From an uncultured Pseudomonadota bacterium (GTDB lineage Bacteria; Myxococcota_A; UBA796; SXON01), in NCBI GenBank assembly GCA_903885375.1, contig CAISIK010000018.1, positions 1 through 60,336 on the forward strand: 60,336 bases of DNA, in the 5' to 3' direction. The position numbers and the translations under genes are program-made. The notes below the pieces were generated by a model, which had not been told where the DNA came from, did no database searches, and worked only from the letters and a program-made list of their open reading frames with translations. This document shows positions 1-7,635 of this stretch, one piece after another. Numbering within the stretch: the first letter of the stretch is position 1; each line of letters begins with the position of its first letter.

Positions 1-137
1 CTCGGGGGCTCGCACAGCGACCGGCGGCGGTCCTCCTCGGAGTCGCACCGAGCACCGTGGCCAAGGCCGAGCTGCTTCCGGGGAAGGGGCTCGGGGACCA
101 GTTGCAGGTCGCGCTCGCGGCCGCGCTGGGGCCGTGA
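1..137 (+). CDS. C-terminal fragment of an unidentified protein (runs off the left edge)
   Basis: An open frame enters from the window edge and stops at TGA 135-137, giving about 44 residues. It contains a short stretch (LLGVAPSTVAKA) that could be a helix-turn-helix-like turn, then an Ala/Leu-rich tail. Codon third positions are strongly G/C like the resident genes. Too little is present to name a family, and the fragment could also be chance in GC-rich DNA. Confidence 0.35.
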   Translation, partial: RGLAQRPAAVLLGVAPSTVAKAELLPGKGLGDQLQVALAAALGP

Positions 138-170
138 TCTGGGCCCAGCCGGGGCCGGGGACGGCCCGGC

Positions 171-258
171 GCTTCCGTGCTTCCATAGGGAATCGGCCGA
201 TTATTGCGGAAGCGACCCTTTCAACGGAAGCGCTTCCGGCTTCAATGAAGCAGGAAGC
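171..258. repeat. Cluster of GGAAGC / GCTTCC inverted repeats
   Basis: Six copies of GGAAGC or its complement lie within 88 bases: GCTTCC at 171-176, 179-184 and 232-237, GGAAGC at 208-213, 226-231 and 253-258. Positions 225-238 form a perfect 14-base palindrome (CGGAAGCGCTTCCG), and 239-251 form a second short hairpin (GCTTC-AAT-GAAGC). The cluster lies between the left-edge gene and the 59-residue ORF. It could be an operator array for the helicase cassette or a recombination or attachment site. The arrangement is seen directly; the role is inferred. Confidence 0.5.
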
Positions 259-439
259 GGCCCGTCGTCGAAGATGGGCCGCGTCGGTTCGACGTTCGAC
301 ATCCCGGCGGCCGAGGTTGTGCCGGAGCATTCGGCGGCGGGCGGCGAAGTAGACCGGTCGCGACTTGCGACCCGATCGGGCGGGAGCACATGGGCCGCCG
401 ACTGGTTACCTTCCGAACTCCCGTCGCCGGAGACTGATC

Positions 440-619
440 ATGGACCGCCCCTACGTTCGCCTCTTCAACGCTCAAGTGGTCGAACAGCTCAAGGATGCCG
501 CCATCGGGAAGCGCCCGCGAGAGGTGGCCGACCTGATCGTGGAAATGGAGTACCGGAGGGGGCTGGTGGCCTTCTACCAACCGCTCGTGGAAATGTCGAA
601 AGCCCTGTTGGCTCGTTAG
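440..619 (+). CDS. Small 59-residue protein directly upstream of the helicase
   Basis: The ATG at 440 opens a 59-residue frame (starts MDRPYVRLFNAQ) that ends at 619; the helicase ATG follows at 620 with no gap, so the two are probably translated together. The protein is soluble, charged and mostly helical by inspection, with no cysteine, signal peptide or membrane segment. A longer frame from 365 exists, but its N-terminus is Arg/Pro-rich and looks non-coding, so the shorter start is preferred. No family is recognised. Its position suggests a partner or regulator of the helicase. Confidence 0.6.
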   Translation: MDRPYVRLFNAQVVEQLKDAAIGKRPREVADLIVEMEYRRGLVAFYQPLVEMSKALLAR

Positions 620-3034
620 ATGCTGGTCGATCTCTCGACTCGGTACGTGCTGGATGAGTGGCAACGCGCCGCGGTTGCCGGATGGCTGCGGTCGATGCAC
701 CCGGAACTGGGGCTCCGGCACGGGATTTTCGACGTTTACACCGGCGCGGGCAAGACGGTACTCGCGGTGGGGTGCATGGCGGAGGCATCGAGGCTATGCC
801 CGACCTTAAAATACGCGATCGTCGTGCCCACCGTGGCCCTCGCCCTTCAGTGGAAGGAGGGACTGCCGAGAATGACCAACATCCCAGGCGGGCGTATCGG
901 CGTCGTCGGTGGCGGGCCGGTCGTCGGTGGCGGACCGGAGGCTTCCTTCAGCACGCACGATGTAGTCATCTACGTCCTGGCCAGTGCCAGAAAGGTGGTC
1001 GGAGGGAGAAGTCGGGTCGGTCGGGACGTCGGCTCGCACAGCGTGCTCCTCATCGTCGATGAGTGCCACAAGAGCGGGGCGAAGGGTGCCAAGGCGATCT
1101 TCGCCGCGCGGACATGGGGCCGGCTCGGACTGTCTGCCACGCCGATCCGCGACGAACTTCGAGACGAATACGACAGGATCCTCCCGATTGAATTGCAGCC
1201 GCACGGCCGAGGCTTAGGGCCGATCGTGCCCCCGGCGCGAACCCTGAAGCAGGGGCACCTCGAGGGATTTCTACCACGATATGAAGTCCATCATCATGGC
1301 GTCGATCTGACGTTGGCGGAGAAAGCGGTGCTGGAGGACTTCGAGACCGAGGTCCGAAACCGCCGTAAGGCCTTGGTAAACTTGGGCGCAGAGCCCAGGC
1401 TGTACCGGCAGTACATGCAGGGGACGGTGCGATCGTCACCCGAGATCATGCAGGCTTCAAGCCAGTTGGCGAACACCTACTTCCGGCGCAAGCAGTTCCT
1501 GTATAAGGCTTCGGAACGGCTCCGCGTCTGCCGCCTACTCCTTTCCCAAACCTGGGCGGATGATCCATCTGTCTCTGGAGCAATCGTCTTCAATGAGCGG
1601 ATCGGGGACGATGACGACGGGAACGCGGCGGATGACGCCGACGAGGAGGATGCCGACGAGGAGGCCGACTTTGGTGCAGAGGGGCTGTTCCGAGCTTTGC
1701 AGGCGGACGCGAGCCAGGGCCTCCTCCCTTTCGGTCCGAAGCAGATTGGCATCGAGCACTCAAGGATGTCGCGAGAGCAGCGCGCTCGTGCCATCTCCGG
1801 GCTCCGCGATGGCTCGACGAAGGTCCTTGTTTCGGTCAAGGCGCTTCAGGAGGGGCTCGACATTCCGGATGTGGCCGTGGGGATTTCCGTGGCCAGCACC
1901 GCCAGCGCCCGCCAGCGGATTCAGACTATGGGCCGCATCCTTCGCCCGGCCCGGGACGAAAACGGTCGCCGCATTGACCCGAACCTCGCGCCGGTGAAGC
2001 GGCTGCACCTAATCTACGTGAGGGGCACCCCCGACGAACAGGTGTATCGAGATCGGGACTGGAACGATGAAACCGGCGTTGAACGAAATCATTGGTGGAA
2101 TTGGGATCTGGGATCGTCGGTTCGGGTTGCGGGCGCTCCGCTGGTCCCGAACTTGGTTGATGAGCGAACGGCGTGGGCGCGTATCGCGAAGCTCCCGCTT
2201 CCTCAGCCGTGGTCTGGACCCGAGCGCGGGCTCGGAGTTAGCAACCGGACCGGCGGCGTCTTCGCAGCAGGCCAGTCGGTGCCAGTGCTGAATCCCGAGG
2301 AGTTCGCCGGACTCATCGCGCGGGCCGGAGCGCCCCTGGGCCGGTATCTCGTTACTCCCGAGCTGAGCGTGGTCGTGGGCTGGGGGGCGGACAGAAACGA
2401 TGCTGGAAAGCGGATTGCGATGGCGTGGGGTCGACTCGGTAGCCCACTACGGCTGCCGGGCGAGGAGGCCGCCGCTCCAGAGGCCAGCCCGGCCGTCGCG
2501 GAGGCAGGACCAACCCCGATGCCTTCCGGTAGTAGCGACCCCGTCCGCGCACCGGAGGCCCGCGAACGCGATGCTCCTGTTCCCCCGCGCGTTCCGGATC
2601 AGGCGATCCTCCGAGAAGAGTTCGACATCGAGTTCGGCAGCCGCTGGTACGAGGTAATTCAGGCCGCATGCTTGGCATTTGTCGATGACGACCAAGAGCG
2701 GTTCGGGGTGGCACGGAGGCTGCTGGCCGAGTCCCGCTCTGCGAAGGCCCAGCACGGCGATCGGTTTCTCGCCGAACTAGCCAAGCCCTCCCCAGCACCG
2801 CTCGAAGAGGAACTTGACCCTTTCAATCGGGAGTACCCCGCCCTCCTCGTTGGTGCCGCGAGGGCGTACCACCTTGGCTTGGATCAGCCGTTGACCGCGA
2901 TCGAGCGCGAGTTTGATCGGCGAGCGGAACGGGAAGCCATTCGGAAGCGCACACCGCCTCGCGCGCTGGCTAATGCCGTTCGAATCCTACGGGGAATGAC
3001 GAGAGCCATCGTCTTCGACACCGAGCCCGGCTGA
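620..3034 (+). CDS. Superfamily II DEAD/DEAH-type helicase (SSL2/XPB-like), 804 aa
   Basis: ATP-dependent nucleic-acid helicase or translocase. Seen: a Q-motif-like glutamine (Q15), Walker A YTGAGKT (residues 40-46), Walker B DECH (147-150), motif III SAT (172-174), and in the second RecA lobe VLVSVKALQEGLDIPDV followed by QRIQTMGRILRP (motifs V and VI). A highly acidic insert (many Asp/Glu, around residues 330-352) lies between the lobes. The last ~280 residues, with a Pro/Ala linker and a helical end, match no domain known to me and may hold the specificity module. The DNA looks less GC-rich than neighbouring genes, and the gene sits beside toxin-antitoxin loci, so a mobile or anti-phage role is plausible but unproven. 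No nuclease domain is visible. Confidence 0.85.
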   Translation: MLVDLSTRYVLDEWQRAAVAGWLRSMHPELGLRHGIFDVYTGAGKTVLAVGCMAEASRLCPTLKYAIVVPTVALALQWKEGLPRMTNIPGGRIGVVGGGPVVGGGPEASFSTHDVVIYVLASARKVVGGRSRVGRDVGSHSVLLIVDECHKSGAKGAKAIFAARTWGRLGLSATPIRDELRDEYDRILPIELQPHGRGLGPIVPPARTLKQGHLEGFLPRYEVHHHGVDLTLAEKAVLEDFETEVRNRRKALVNLGAEPRLYRQYMQGTVRSSPEIMQASSQLANTYFRRKQFLYKASERLRVCRLLLSQTWADDPSVSGAIVFNERIGDDDDGNAADDADEEDADEEADFGAEGLFRALQADASQGLLPFGPKQIGIEHSRMSREQRARAISGLRDGSTKVLVSVKALQEGLDIPDVAVGISVASTASARQRIQTMGRILRPARDENGRRIDPNLAPVKRLHLIYVRGTPDEQVYRDRDWNDETGVERNHWWNWDLGSSVRVAGAPLVPNLVDERTAWARIAKLPLPQPWSGPERGLGVSNRTGGVFAAGQSVPVLNPEEFAGLIARAGAPLGRYLVTPELSVVVGWGADRNDAGKRIAMAWGRLGSPLRLPGEEAAAPEASPAVAEAGPTPMPSGSSDPVRAPEARERDAPVPPRVPDQAILREEFDIEFGSRWYEVIQAACLAFVDDDQERFGVARRLLAESRSAKAQHGDRFLAELAKPSPAPLEEELDPFNREYPALLVGAARAYHLGLDQPLTAIEREFDRRAEREAIRKRTPPRALANAVRILRGMTRAIVFDTEPG

Positions 3035-3098
3035 TTGCACTCGTCCCCTCGGCCTCCCCACCCGCTCGCACTTCCACCAGCCCCCGTTTCGCGCGCAA

Positions 3099-3124
3099 GC
3101 ACCCGATGGCGGGCCATCGGGTGC
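3099..3124. terminator. Perfect 11-bp hairpin between convergent genes
   Basis: GCACCCGATGG (3099-3109) and CCATCGGGTGC (3114-3124) pair perfectly around a 4-base CGGG loop. The hairpin lies between the helicase stop (3034) and the convergent toxin stop (3162), so it can serve both strands. No T-run follows on either strand, so it is terminator-like rather than a classical intrinsic terminator. Confidence 0.55.
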
Positions 3125-3161
3125 CTGGTAGCACTTCCGAGGCGGGCGGTGGGACAGGAAG

Positions 3162-3575
3162 TCAGCTGACCCCGACTACACGAAGATCCGGGAAACTGAC
3201 CAGGCAGCGCGAAGCCACCTCCCCATCGAGAGTGAAGAGGGGCTCACCGCGCCCTAGCGCCAACGCGACGTACACAGCATCGTAGGCCCGGAGGCGCGCG
3301 AGGCGAGCTACGCGAACTGCCTCGCCAAGCAGGTCTTCGTCGAGTCGAAAGGCGTAGAATCTGGGGCCCCGCACAAGGGCGTCGACAGCGTCCAGCAGTT
3401 CGGTAGGCTCCCCGCGCCTTGCGAGTCCGGCGATGACTTCGACTCGGAACAACTCGGGAACCAGGAATTGAGCCGAGTCCGGGTGGCTTTCGAAGAGCAG
3501 GCGAGCCTGACGATGTTGACGCTCGCTCGGGGAGATCGCCGCGACGAACACGGATGCGTCCAGAATCGGCGTCAC
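3162..3575 (-). CDS. vapC: PIN-domain toxin, VapC family
   Basis: Probable Mg-dependent RNase toxin of a type II toxin-antitoxin pair. The 137 residues fit a single PIN domain. Candidate acidic active-site residues are D6 (ILDASVF), E41 or E46, D99 (in YDAVYVALA) and D117 (in FTLDGE). The GTG start at 3573-3575 overlaps the antitoxin TGA (3572-3574), the usual antitoxin-then-toxin coupling. Expression should follow the antitoxin promoter. All family residues appear intact, so the module looks functional. The RNA target cannot be read from the sequence. Confidence 0.85.
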   Translation of the reverse strand: MTPILDASVFVAAISPSERQHRQARLLFESHPDSAQFLVPELFRVEVIAGLARRGEPTELLDAVDALVRGPRFYAFRLDEDLLGEAVRVARLARLRAYDAVYVALALGRGEPLFTLDGEVASRCLVSFPDLRVVGVS

Positions 3576-3832
3576 CTTCGGCCCTCGCCCAGCAGATCGA
3601 CAGCATCGAACTCAGTTCCTGGTCGCACGATCCGCGCCAGACCACTGAGAAGGGCGCGGAACCCAGCCGCCTCCGCGGGCGTGAGCGCCCGCGGGCCCGG
3701 GTGCACAGGCACGAGGCGGACCGCAGGCTCGCCATCGACCGTGATCACGGCGTCCTCGCCACGAGTCCGCACCGAACGCACGACCTCGGAAAGTCGCGCC
3801 TTGGCGTCGGAGAGACTGACGATCGTGCTCAA
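3572..3832 (-). CDS. vapB: Phd/YefM-type antitoxin of the VapC pair (TTG start)
   Basis: The encoded protein begins STIVSLSDAKARLSEVV, the typical N-terminus of Phd/YefM antitoxins, with ITVDGEPAVRLVP as the beta-strand core and a C-terminal toxin-binding tail. I choose the TTG at 3830-3832 (86 residues) because a full AAGGAGG Shine-Dalgarno lies 5 bases upstream (3838-3844). The ATGs at 3848-3850 and 3851-3853 would add six or seven unrelated residues and would place that Shine-Dalgarno inside the gene. The protein should neutralise VapC and repress its own promoter through the ATGGTC repeats just upstream. Confidence 0.8.
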   Translation of the reverse strand: MSTIVSLSDAKARLSEVVRSVRTRGEDAVITVDGEPAVRLVPVHPGPRALTPAEAAGFRALLSGLARIVRPGTEFDAVDLLGEGRR

Positions 3833-3844
3833 GTAGACCTCCTT

Positions 3845-3869
3845 GACCATCATGGTCCATATAGACCAT
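3845..3869 (-). promoter_or_regulatory. Operator/promoter of the toxin-antitoxin pair
   Basis: Three half-sites lie immediately upstream of the antitoxin Shine-Dalgarno: GACCAT (3845-3850), ATGGTC (3852-3857) and GACCAT (3864-3869). They form two overlapping inverted repeats with spacers of 1 and 6 bases. The AT-rich centre reads TATATG or TATGGT on the reverse strand and could double as the -10 box. This arrangement fits autorepression by the antitoxin or by the complex. Confidence 0.6.
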
Positions 3870-4110
3870 ACCGTCAACGGGCGGCCGTCAACGACGCCAG
3901 GCCACGCCGCTGGGGCCCACGACGCGTGGGCGCGTCGCCGCCTTGCTCCCAATGTCCGCCTGACCGCCTTGGCGGGCCGACCGGGAGCTGGTAGCCGAGA
4001 GTTCGCCTGCTTCCTTGATCCGCGTGAATTGCCCCCGAACCACGCGAGCCGCAGGGTGCATCGCGGCGATGGACGGGGAGTCGAGGCTGGGAGTCCCCGT
4101 TCCGCTGCAG

Positions 4111-4302
4111 TCAGCGCTGGGGTTTCGAGTTCAACGCGGTGCCACAGTAGGGGCAGCACCGGACCCTGATTCCGCCACCCCCTGCGGCCGGCGCGATGAT
4201 GATGAACCACGCGCGGGGGCGGCTCCACCACTCGAAGCGGATGTCGTGGCAACAGGCACGGGTGCGGGCATCGAATTCGGCGCAGCAAGCGGTGAATCGC
4301 AC
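4111..4302 (-). CDS. 63-residue Cys-rich, zinc-ribbon-like protein
   Basis: A GTG at 4300-4302 with GAGGAG five bases upstream opens a 63-residue protein. It has a CC pair at residues 6-7, another at 17-18, and CCPYC near the C-terminus (49-53), a spacing that suggests one or two metal-binding knuckles. The centre (IRFEWWSRPRAWFI) is aromatic-rich. A longer in-frame reading exists but has poor coding character. Small CxxC proteins of this kind occur on phages and mobile elements, consistent with the island context. The function is unknown and the family is not recognised with certainty. Confidence 0.55.
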   Translation of the reverse strand: MRFTACCAEFDARTRACCHDIRFEWWSRPRAWFIIIAPAAGGGGIRVRCCPYCGTALNSKPQR

Positions 4303-4389
4303 GGGTACTCCTCGCGTTCCCTCTGGGCACGAAGTACCATCCGGGTGGAGCGGCGGAGGCGTCGGGCTCGCAGCCATTGCGCTCCCTAT

Positions 4390-4785
4390 CCCGCGGGCGT
4401 TCGACGAATTTGGGCCTCGAGGCCGCGCTCGGCCCGGCGAGTCCCCGTCGGCGCCGAGAAACGCCACTACGAGGGCTTCCGCGAGCCAGAAGCCGTCCGC
4501 TCGACGTGCGCAGGGCCTCGGCCGACAGTGCCTCGGCGAGGAGGATGGCTGCGGTCTCGCGAGGATCGAGTCCGAGATCGGCGTACCGGGGGTCGTCGCG
4601 GAGCTCGAGCCAGGTTGCCGCGCGCCGCGCCTCGACGACATCGACTTGCGTGCCGGCCTGGATGAGCTCCGACCACCCCGTTCGAGGCACGATGACTGGC
4701 CCCAAGGCAGACACGACAATATCCAACTTGCGATCCGCGCGAGGTGGAGAAGCGGCGAGGTGCCGGCGACGACGATCCTCGTGCC
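4390..4785 (-). pseudogene. Relic of a DUF3368-type PIN toxin with frameshift
   Basis: One frame (about 4783-4735) encodes RIVVAGTSPLLHLARIA, the characteristic N-terminus of DUF3368 toxins. The next frame (from about 4730) continues with KLDIVVSALGPVIVPRTGW and later LDPRETAAILLAEALSAEA. Restoring one base in the ATCGCAAG junction would join them. Beyond that the expected second acidic motif is missing and the frame runs on in Arg/Pro-rich sequence, so a further deletion is likely. No good start codon is present. This reads as a dead toxin that followed the antitoxin-like frame starting at 5054. Confidence 0.6.
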
Positions 4786-5054
4786 CGAGCGGCTCCGAGT
4801 CGGTCGAGCGTCGCGAGGTCGTGCGCGAGGTCGGTTTCGGTCGGCCGCGCGACGGGGACGCCATGCCCCTTGGCGAGGTCGAAGAAGGCTGAAGGCGCCA
4901 GCCCGAGCGCGCGCGCTCCAGCCCGCCAGGTGAGCCGCTCGATGCGGACCGCAGCGAGCACGAGCAGCACGCGCGCGCGATCATCGGCGCCTGGTTCGGA
5001 GGGCGAACCAGGCCCGGACGGAGCCACCGACGGCGACGACGGCGTGGTGCTCAT
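4467..5054 (-). pseudogene. UPF0175-family antitoxin remnant, frame running on over the dead toxin
   Basis: From the ATG at 5052-5054, residues ~30-85 contain ALGLAPSAFFDLAKGHGVPV and DLAHDLATLDRL, the helix-turn-helix and C-terminal pattern of UPF0175 antitoxins. These are paired in many genomes with DUF3368 toxins, whose relic follows directly. The expected stop after DLATLDRL is absent, so the frame continues through toxin DNA to 4467; only about 4790-5054 is genuine antitoxin sequence. The N-terminal ~25 residues (Ser/Pro/Gly-rich) overlap the hydrolase relic on the other strand and may not be original. It may still be expressed, but the module looks inactive. Confidence 0.55.
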
Positions 5055-5606
5055 GGGCGACGACTACGGCCAGACCGCCCCCACCCCGGCGGTGCTCCTC
5101 CTGCACATGATCCCCCCGAGCTCCAACCGCACCTCCTGGCCGGTGGCGTTCATCGAGCAGCTGCGGGCGAGAGCGGTGGCAAGGCGGCGGATGCCTACCC
5201 CGGCGAGCTCGGCGTGCTCGATGCGTACGCGGCCGCGGCCGTCTTCGAGGAGCAGTCCGCCGAGTCGATCACCCTCATCGCCGCCTCGAACGGCACCACT
5301 ACCGCGATGGACCATGCCGTGGAGGCCCAGGCCGCGGGCTGGCCGGCGCCGCGCGCGATGGTGTGGATGTCGCCCGGGAGCTACACCGAGAGCCAGCACC
5401 GCGTCGCGGAGCTCGGCATGGCCGACGTGTTGGAGTGCTTCCCCACGTCGGCGGCGCGCTGGTCCACCCAGGCCGCCGGGAAGGCCCCGGAAGGCGAGAG
5501 CTGGACGCTGCACGAGTACGACCCCGGCAGCCACGGTACGGGGCTCTTCGCGAGCGCCCCCGAGGTGGCCGACGACATCGTGGAGCGGCTCGCGGCCGTG
5601 CCGTGA
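5044..5606 (+). pseudogene. Relic of an alpha/beta-hydrolase-like gene
   Basis: One frame reads VVLMGDDYGQTAPTPAVLLLH then RTSWPVAFIEQLRA (to about 5168). The following frame continues with GGKAADAYPGELGVLDAY, ITLIAASNGTTTAMDH (nucleophile-elbow-like ASNGT) and a C-terminus with GSHGTGLF that supplies a candidate catalytic His, ending at TGA 5604-5606. Between the halves the part expected to carry the strand-4 RRG motif is missing, so the gene has lost about 25-35 codons and changed frame. Its 5' end is buried in the toxin-antitoxin remnant. The remains suggest a secreted or cytosolic serine hydrolase that is no longer functional. Confidence 0.55.
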
Positions 5607-5823
5607 TCGGGCGCGGGCGGCACGCTCGGCAGGTCCGATGCCAATCCAGCACGCTCGACCGGCGTCCGCGGCATCCGCGAGCCAGGCGCTGGGTTGGACT
5701 TCGCTTGGACCCCTCGTCGCCCAACGTCCATGCCAAGCTGCCGGGATCGGAGGCCGACGCCGCCCAACGGCCGCTCGCCGACGACCCCTTCCTCGCTTCG
5801 CGAGGCGCGCGGCTGGGGGCCGC

Positions 5824-6023
5824 GACGACGAACAGGCGGTGCTCATCAGCATTCGCGGGCAGTCGGTCGGGAAGCTCCTCCTGCGCATCCGGGTGGTTGA
5901 CGCGGATGGACGGACTTCCGGGTGGTGGGCCTCTGCGACGTGGACGGCGACGGAGCGCAGGCACGCTACGAGGCGGATGCGACGCACGGCGCCACCCTGG
6001 TGACCGACCCGTTTGAGTGCTGA
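5824..6023 (+). pseudogene. Fragments of an RDD-family protein and of an unidentified C-terminus
   Basis: In the frame starting at 5824 the translation AVLISIRGQSVGKLLLRIRVVDADG matches the conserved core of RDD membrane proteins, but no start or following membrane helices remain. A second frame (5916-6023) encodes 35 residues with DVDGDGAQARYEADATHGATLVTDPFEC and a stop, resembling the exposed C-termini of some pilin-like or secreted proteins. Neither piece has a start codon. The rest of 5607-6139 holds nothing I can support. Confidence 0.4.
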
Positions 6024-6139
6024 CAGAGGGGCGGGCGAGGGTCCTCGGCTCGGCCGACGTGCCCCGCGTCACCAGCGCCGCGATGCGCGGCGAGGAAGGA
6101 ATCCCCGAGGTGGGGCCCAGCGCATCGCCCGACACGCGC

Positions 6140-7627
6140 CTAGTAGTACCGGTACCGCATGGAGTAGCCGGTGAGCACGGTGTTGCCGTACGCATCGAGC
6201 GTTTCGAGCACCTCGTAGGAACGACCGAAGCTGTAGCCGTAGGACGAGTAGGTGTAGCCGCCGCTCCCCGACTCGCTGAACCGCAGCGCGGAGGAGCTGT
6301 AGTAGCTGTACAGCGAGTAGTACACGTCGTCCAGATTGGCGGTGAGCGCGAGCGCCCGCCGGTTCTCGAAGGTGAGGTCGCCGCCGCTGTCGGCCGGCAG
6401 GCCGGTACAGCCGGTGGCCACGGAGGAGAGCCCGGCGTCGTAGGTGTAGTCGGCGGCGAAGGAGTAGACGCACCCGCGGCAGATGCTCGCGTCCTCCGCG
6501 CCCACGATGGACCAGTAGATGGTGCAGTCGTTGGTGGCGTAGCGTCCGCCGGTCGACTTCACGTCCCACTCGGCGGAGCCCGTGGCCGAGTCGGTGCCCG
6601 CGCTGTCGGTGCTCACCGTCACCTCGATGGTGGCGGTCACGCGGTAGCCCGAGGGCTCGCGGATCGTCTCGCTGCTGGAGAGGAGCGAGGTGGTGTCGAA
6701 GCCATCGCTGGCGGTGCCCTCACACTCCCACACCTCGCCCACGGTGGTGAACTCCGCGAGCACGGTTTCGTCGTTGCCCACGTCGGTGGCTTCCAAGCCA
6801 TCGCGGAACCACCGGTAGGAGATGACCGGGTCGACCCCATCCGCATCGGTGGCGCGCACGGCACACTCGAGGTCGTTGCTGTCGAGCGGGCTGGTGGGCG
6901 ACACCGTGACCGAGCTGATCTCGGGCGGGGTGTTGGGCACTGTGACGGACGCTTCGGCCACCACCGGCTCGCTGAAGCCGTCGGTCACCGTGACCACGGC
7001 GAGGAAGGTCTCGCCGCCGTCCACGTACACGCCATCCACCGTGGCGCGGTTGTCGAACGAGACGTTGTGCACGCCGTCGAAGTACCAGGTGATGGTCTGG
7101 GTGAGGATGTCGCCGTTGGCATCGCTCGCGGAAGTGTCGAACAGGAGCGTGAGCGCATCGCCCCCGGCCGGCACGGCGGGCTCGATGCGGATGGTGGGGG
7201 CAACGGGCGGGATGTTTCCGAGCACCACGCTGGCGGTGGCAGGCTCGCTGCTCTCCGCGCCATCCGAGGCCGTCACGGAAACCTCCCAGGTGTCGCCATC
7301 CGCAGTGAGCTCCGGCGCCACCGAGCTCGTGGTGGCAGCCTCCACCACGACACCGTTCTGCGCCCACACGTAGGTGTACGCCACGACATCGCCATCGGGG
7401 TCGACCGCCTCGACCTCCACCACCGCCTTCAGCGTGCTCGCGTCGTTGGGCTGGGCCGGCGAGAGCGACACCGTGGGCGCGCCCGGCGCCCGGTTCGGCA
7501 TGGCCGTTTCGCCGGTATCGCCGCCGGAGTCCTCCGCCGGGCTCGTGTCCGGGGGGCTCGACTTGGCCGTGTCATCGGCCTGGGAGCAGGCGGAGAGGGC
7601 GAGGAGGAGGACAGGAAAGCAACGCAT
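6140..7627 (-). CDS. Surface lipoprotein with Ig/PKD-like repeats, 495 aa
   Basis: The ATG at 7625-7627 gives a lipoprotein signal (MRCFPVLLLALSAC; lipid-modified Cys14) followed by an Asp/Thr/Gly-rich linker. Three repeats of about 95 residues follow, each with a conserved pattern (PPxAPTxxxxPxxP, DxDGDVVxYTYxW, SVTASDG), the signature of Ig-like or PKD-like domains. The C-terminal ~170 residues carry four or five cysteines (probable disulfides) and are very rich in Tyr and Ser, ending YRYY. A probable outer-membrane or exported surface protein, last in an operon with the DUF1207-like gene (8 bases apart). A GATAGT box at 7635-7640 could provide an extra start. The ligand is unknown. Confidence 0.75.
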   Translation of the reverse strand: MRCFPVLLLALSACSQADDTAKSSPPDTSPAEDSGGDTGETAMPNRAPGAPTVSLSPAQPNDASTLKAVVEVEAVDPDGDVVAYTYVWAQNGVVVEAATTSSVAPELTADGDTWEVSVTASDGAESSEPATASVVLGNIPPVAPTIRIEPAVPAGGDALTLLFDTSASDANGDILTQTITWYFDGVHNVSFDNRATVDGVYVDGGETFLAVVTVTDGFSEPVVAEASVTVPNTPPEISSVTVSPTSPLDSNDLECAVRATDADGVDPVISYRWFRDGLEATDVGNDETVLAEFTTVGEVWECEGTASDGFDTTSLLSSSETIREPSGYRVTATIEVTVSTDSAGTDSATGSAEWDVKSTGGRYATNDCTIYWSIVGAEDASICRGCVYSFAADYTYDAGLSSVATGCTGLPADSGGDLTFENRRALALTANLDDVYYSLYSYYSSSALRFSESGSGGYTYSSYGYSFGRSYEVLETLDAYGNTVLTGYSMRYRYY

Positions 7628-7635
7628 CGGAGCTA

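Noticed and set aside
3572..4984. Single 470-codon reverse frame spanning toxin relic and antitoxin
   Set aside because: It strings together pieces of unrelated genes by lack of stops; only the last ~86 codons (Phd antitoxin) and a middle piece of the dead toxin are real.
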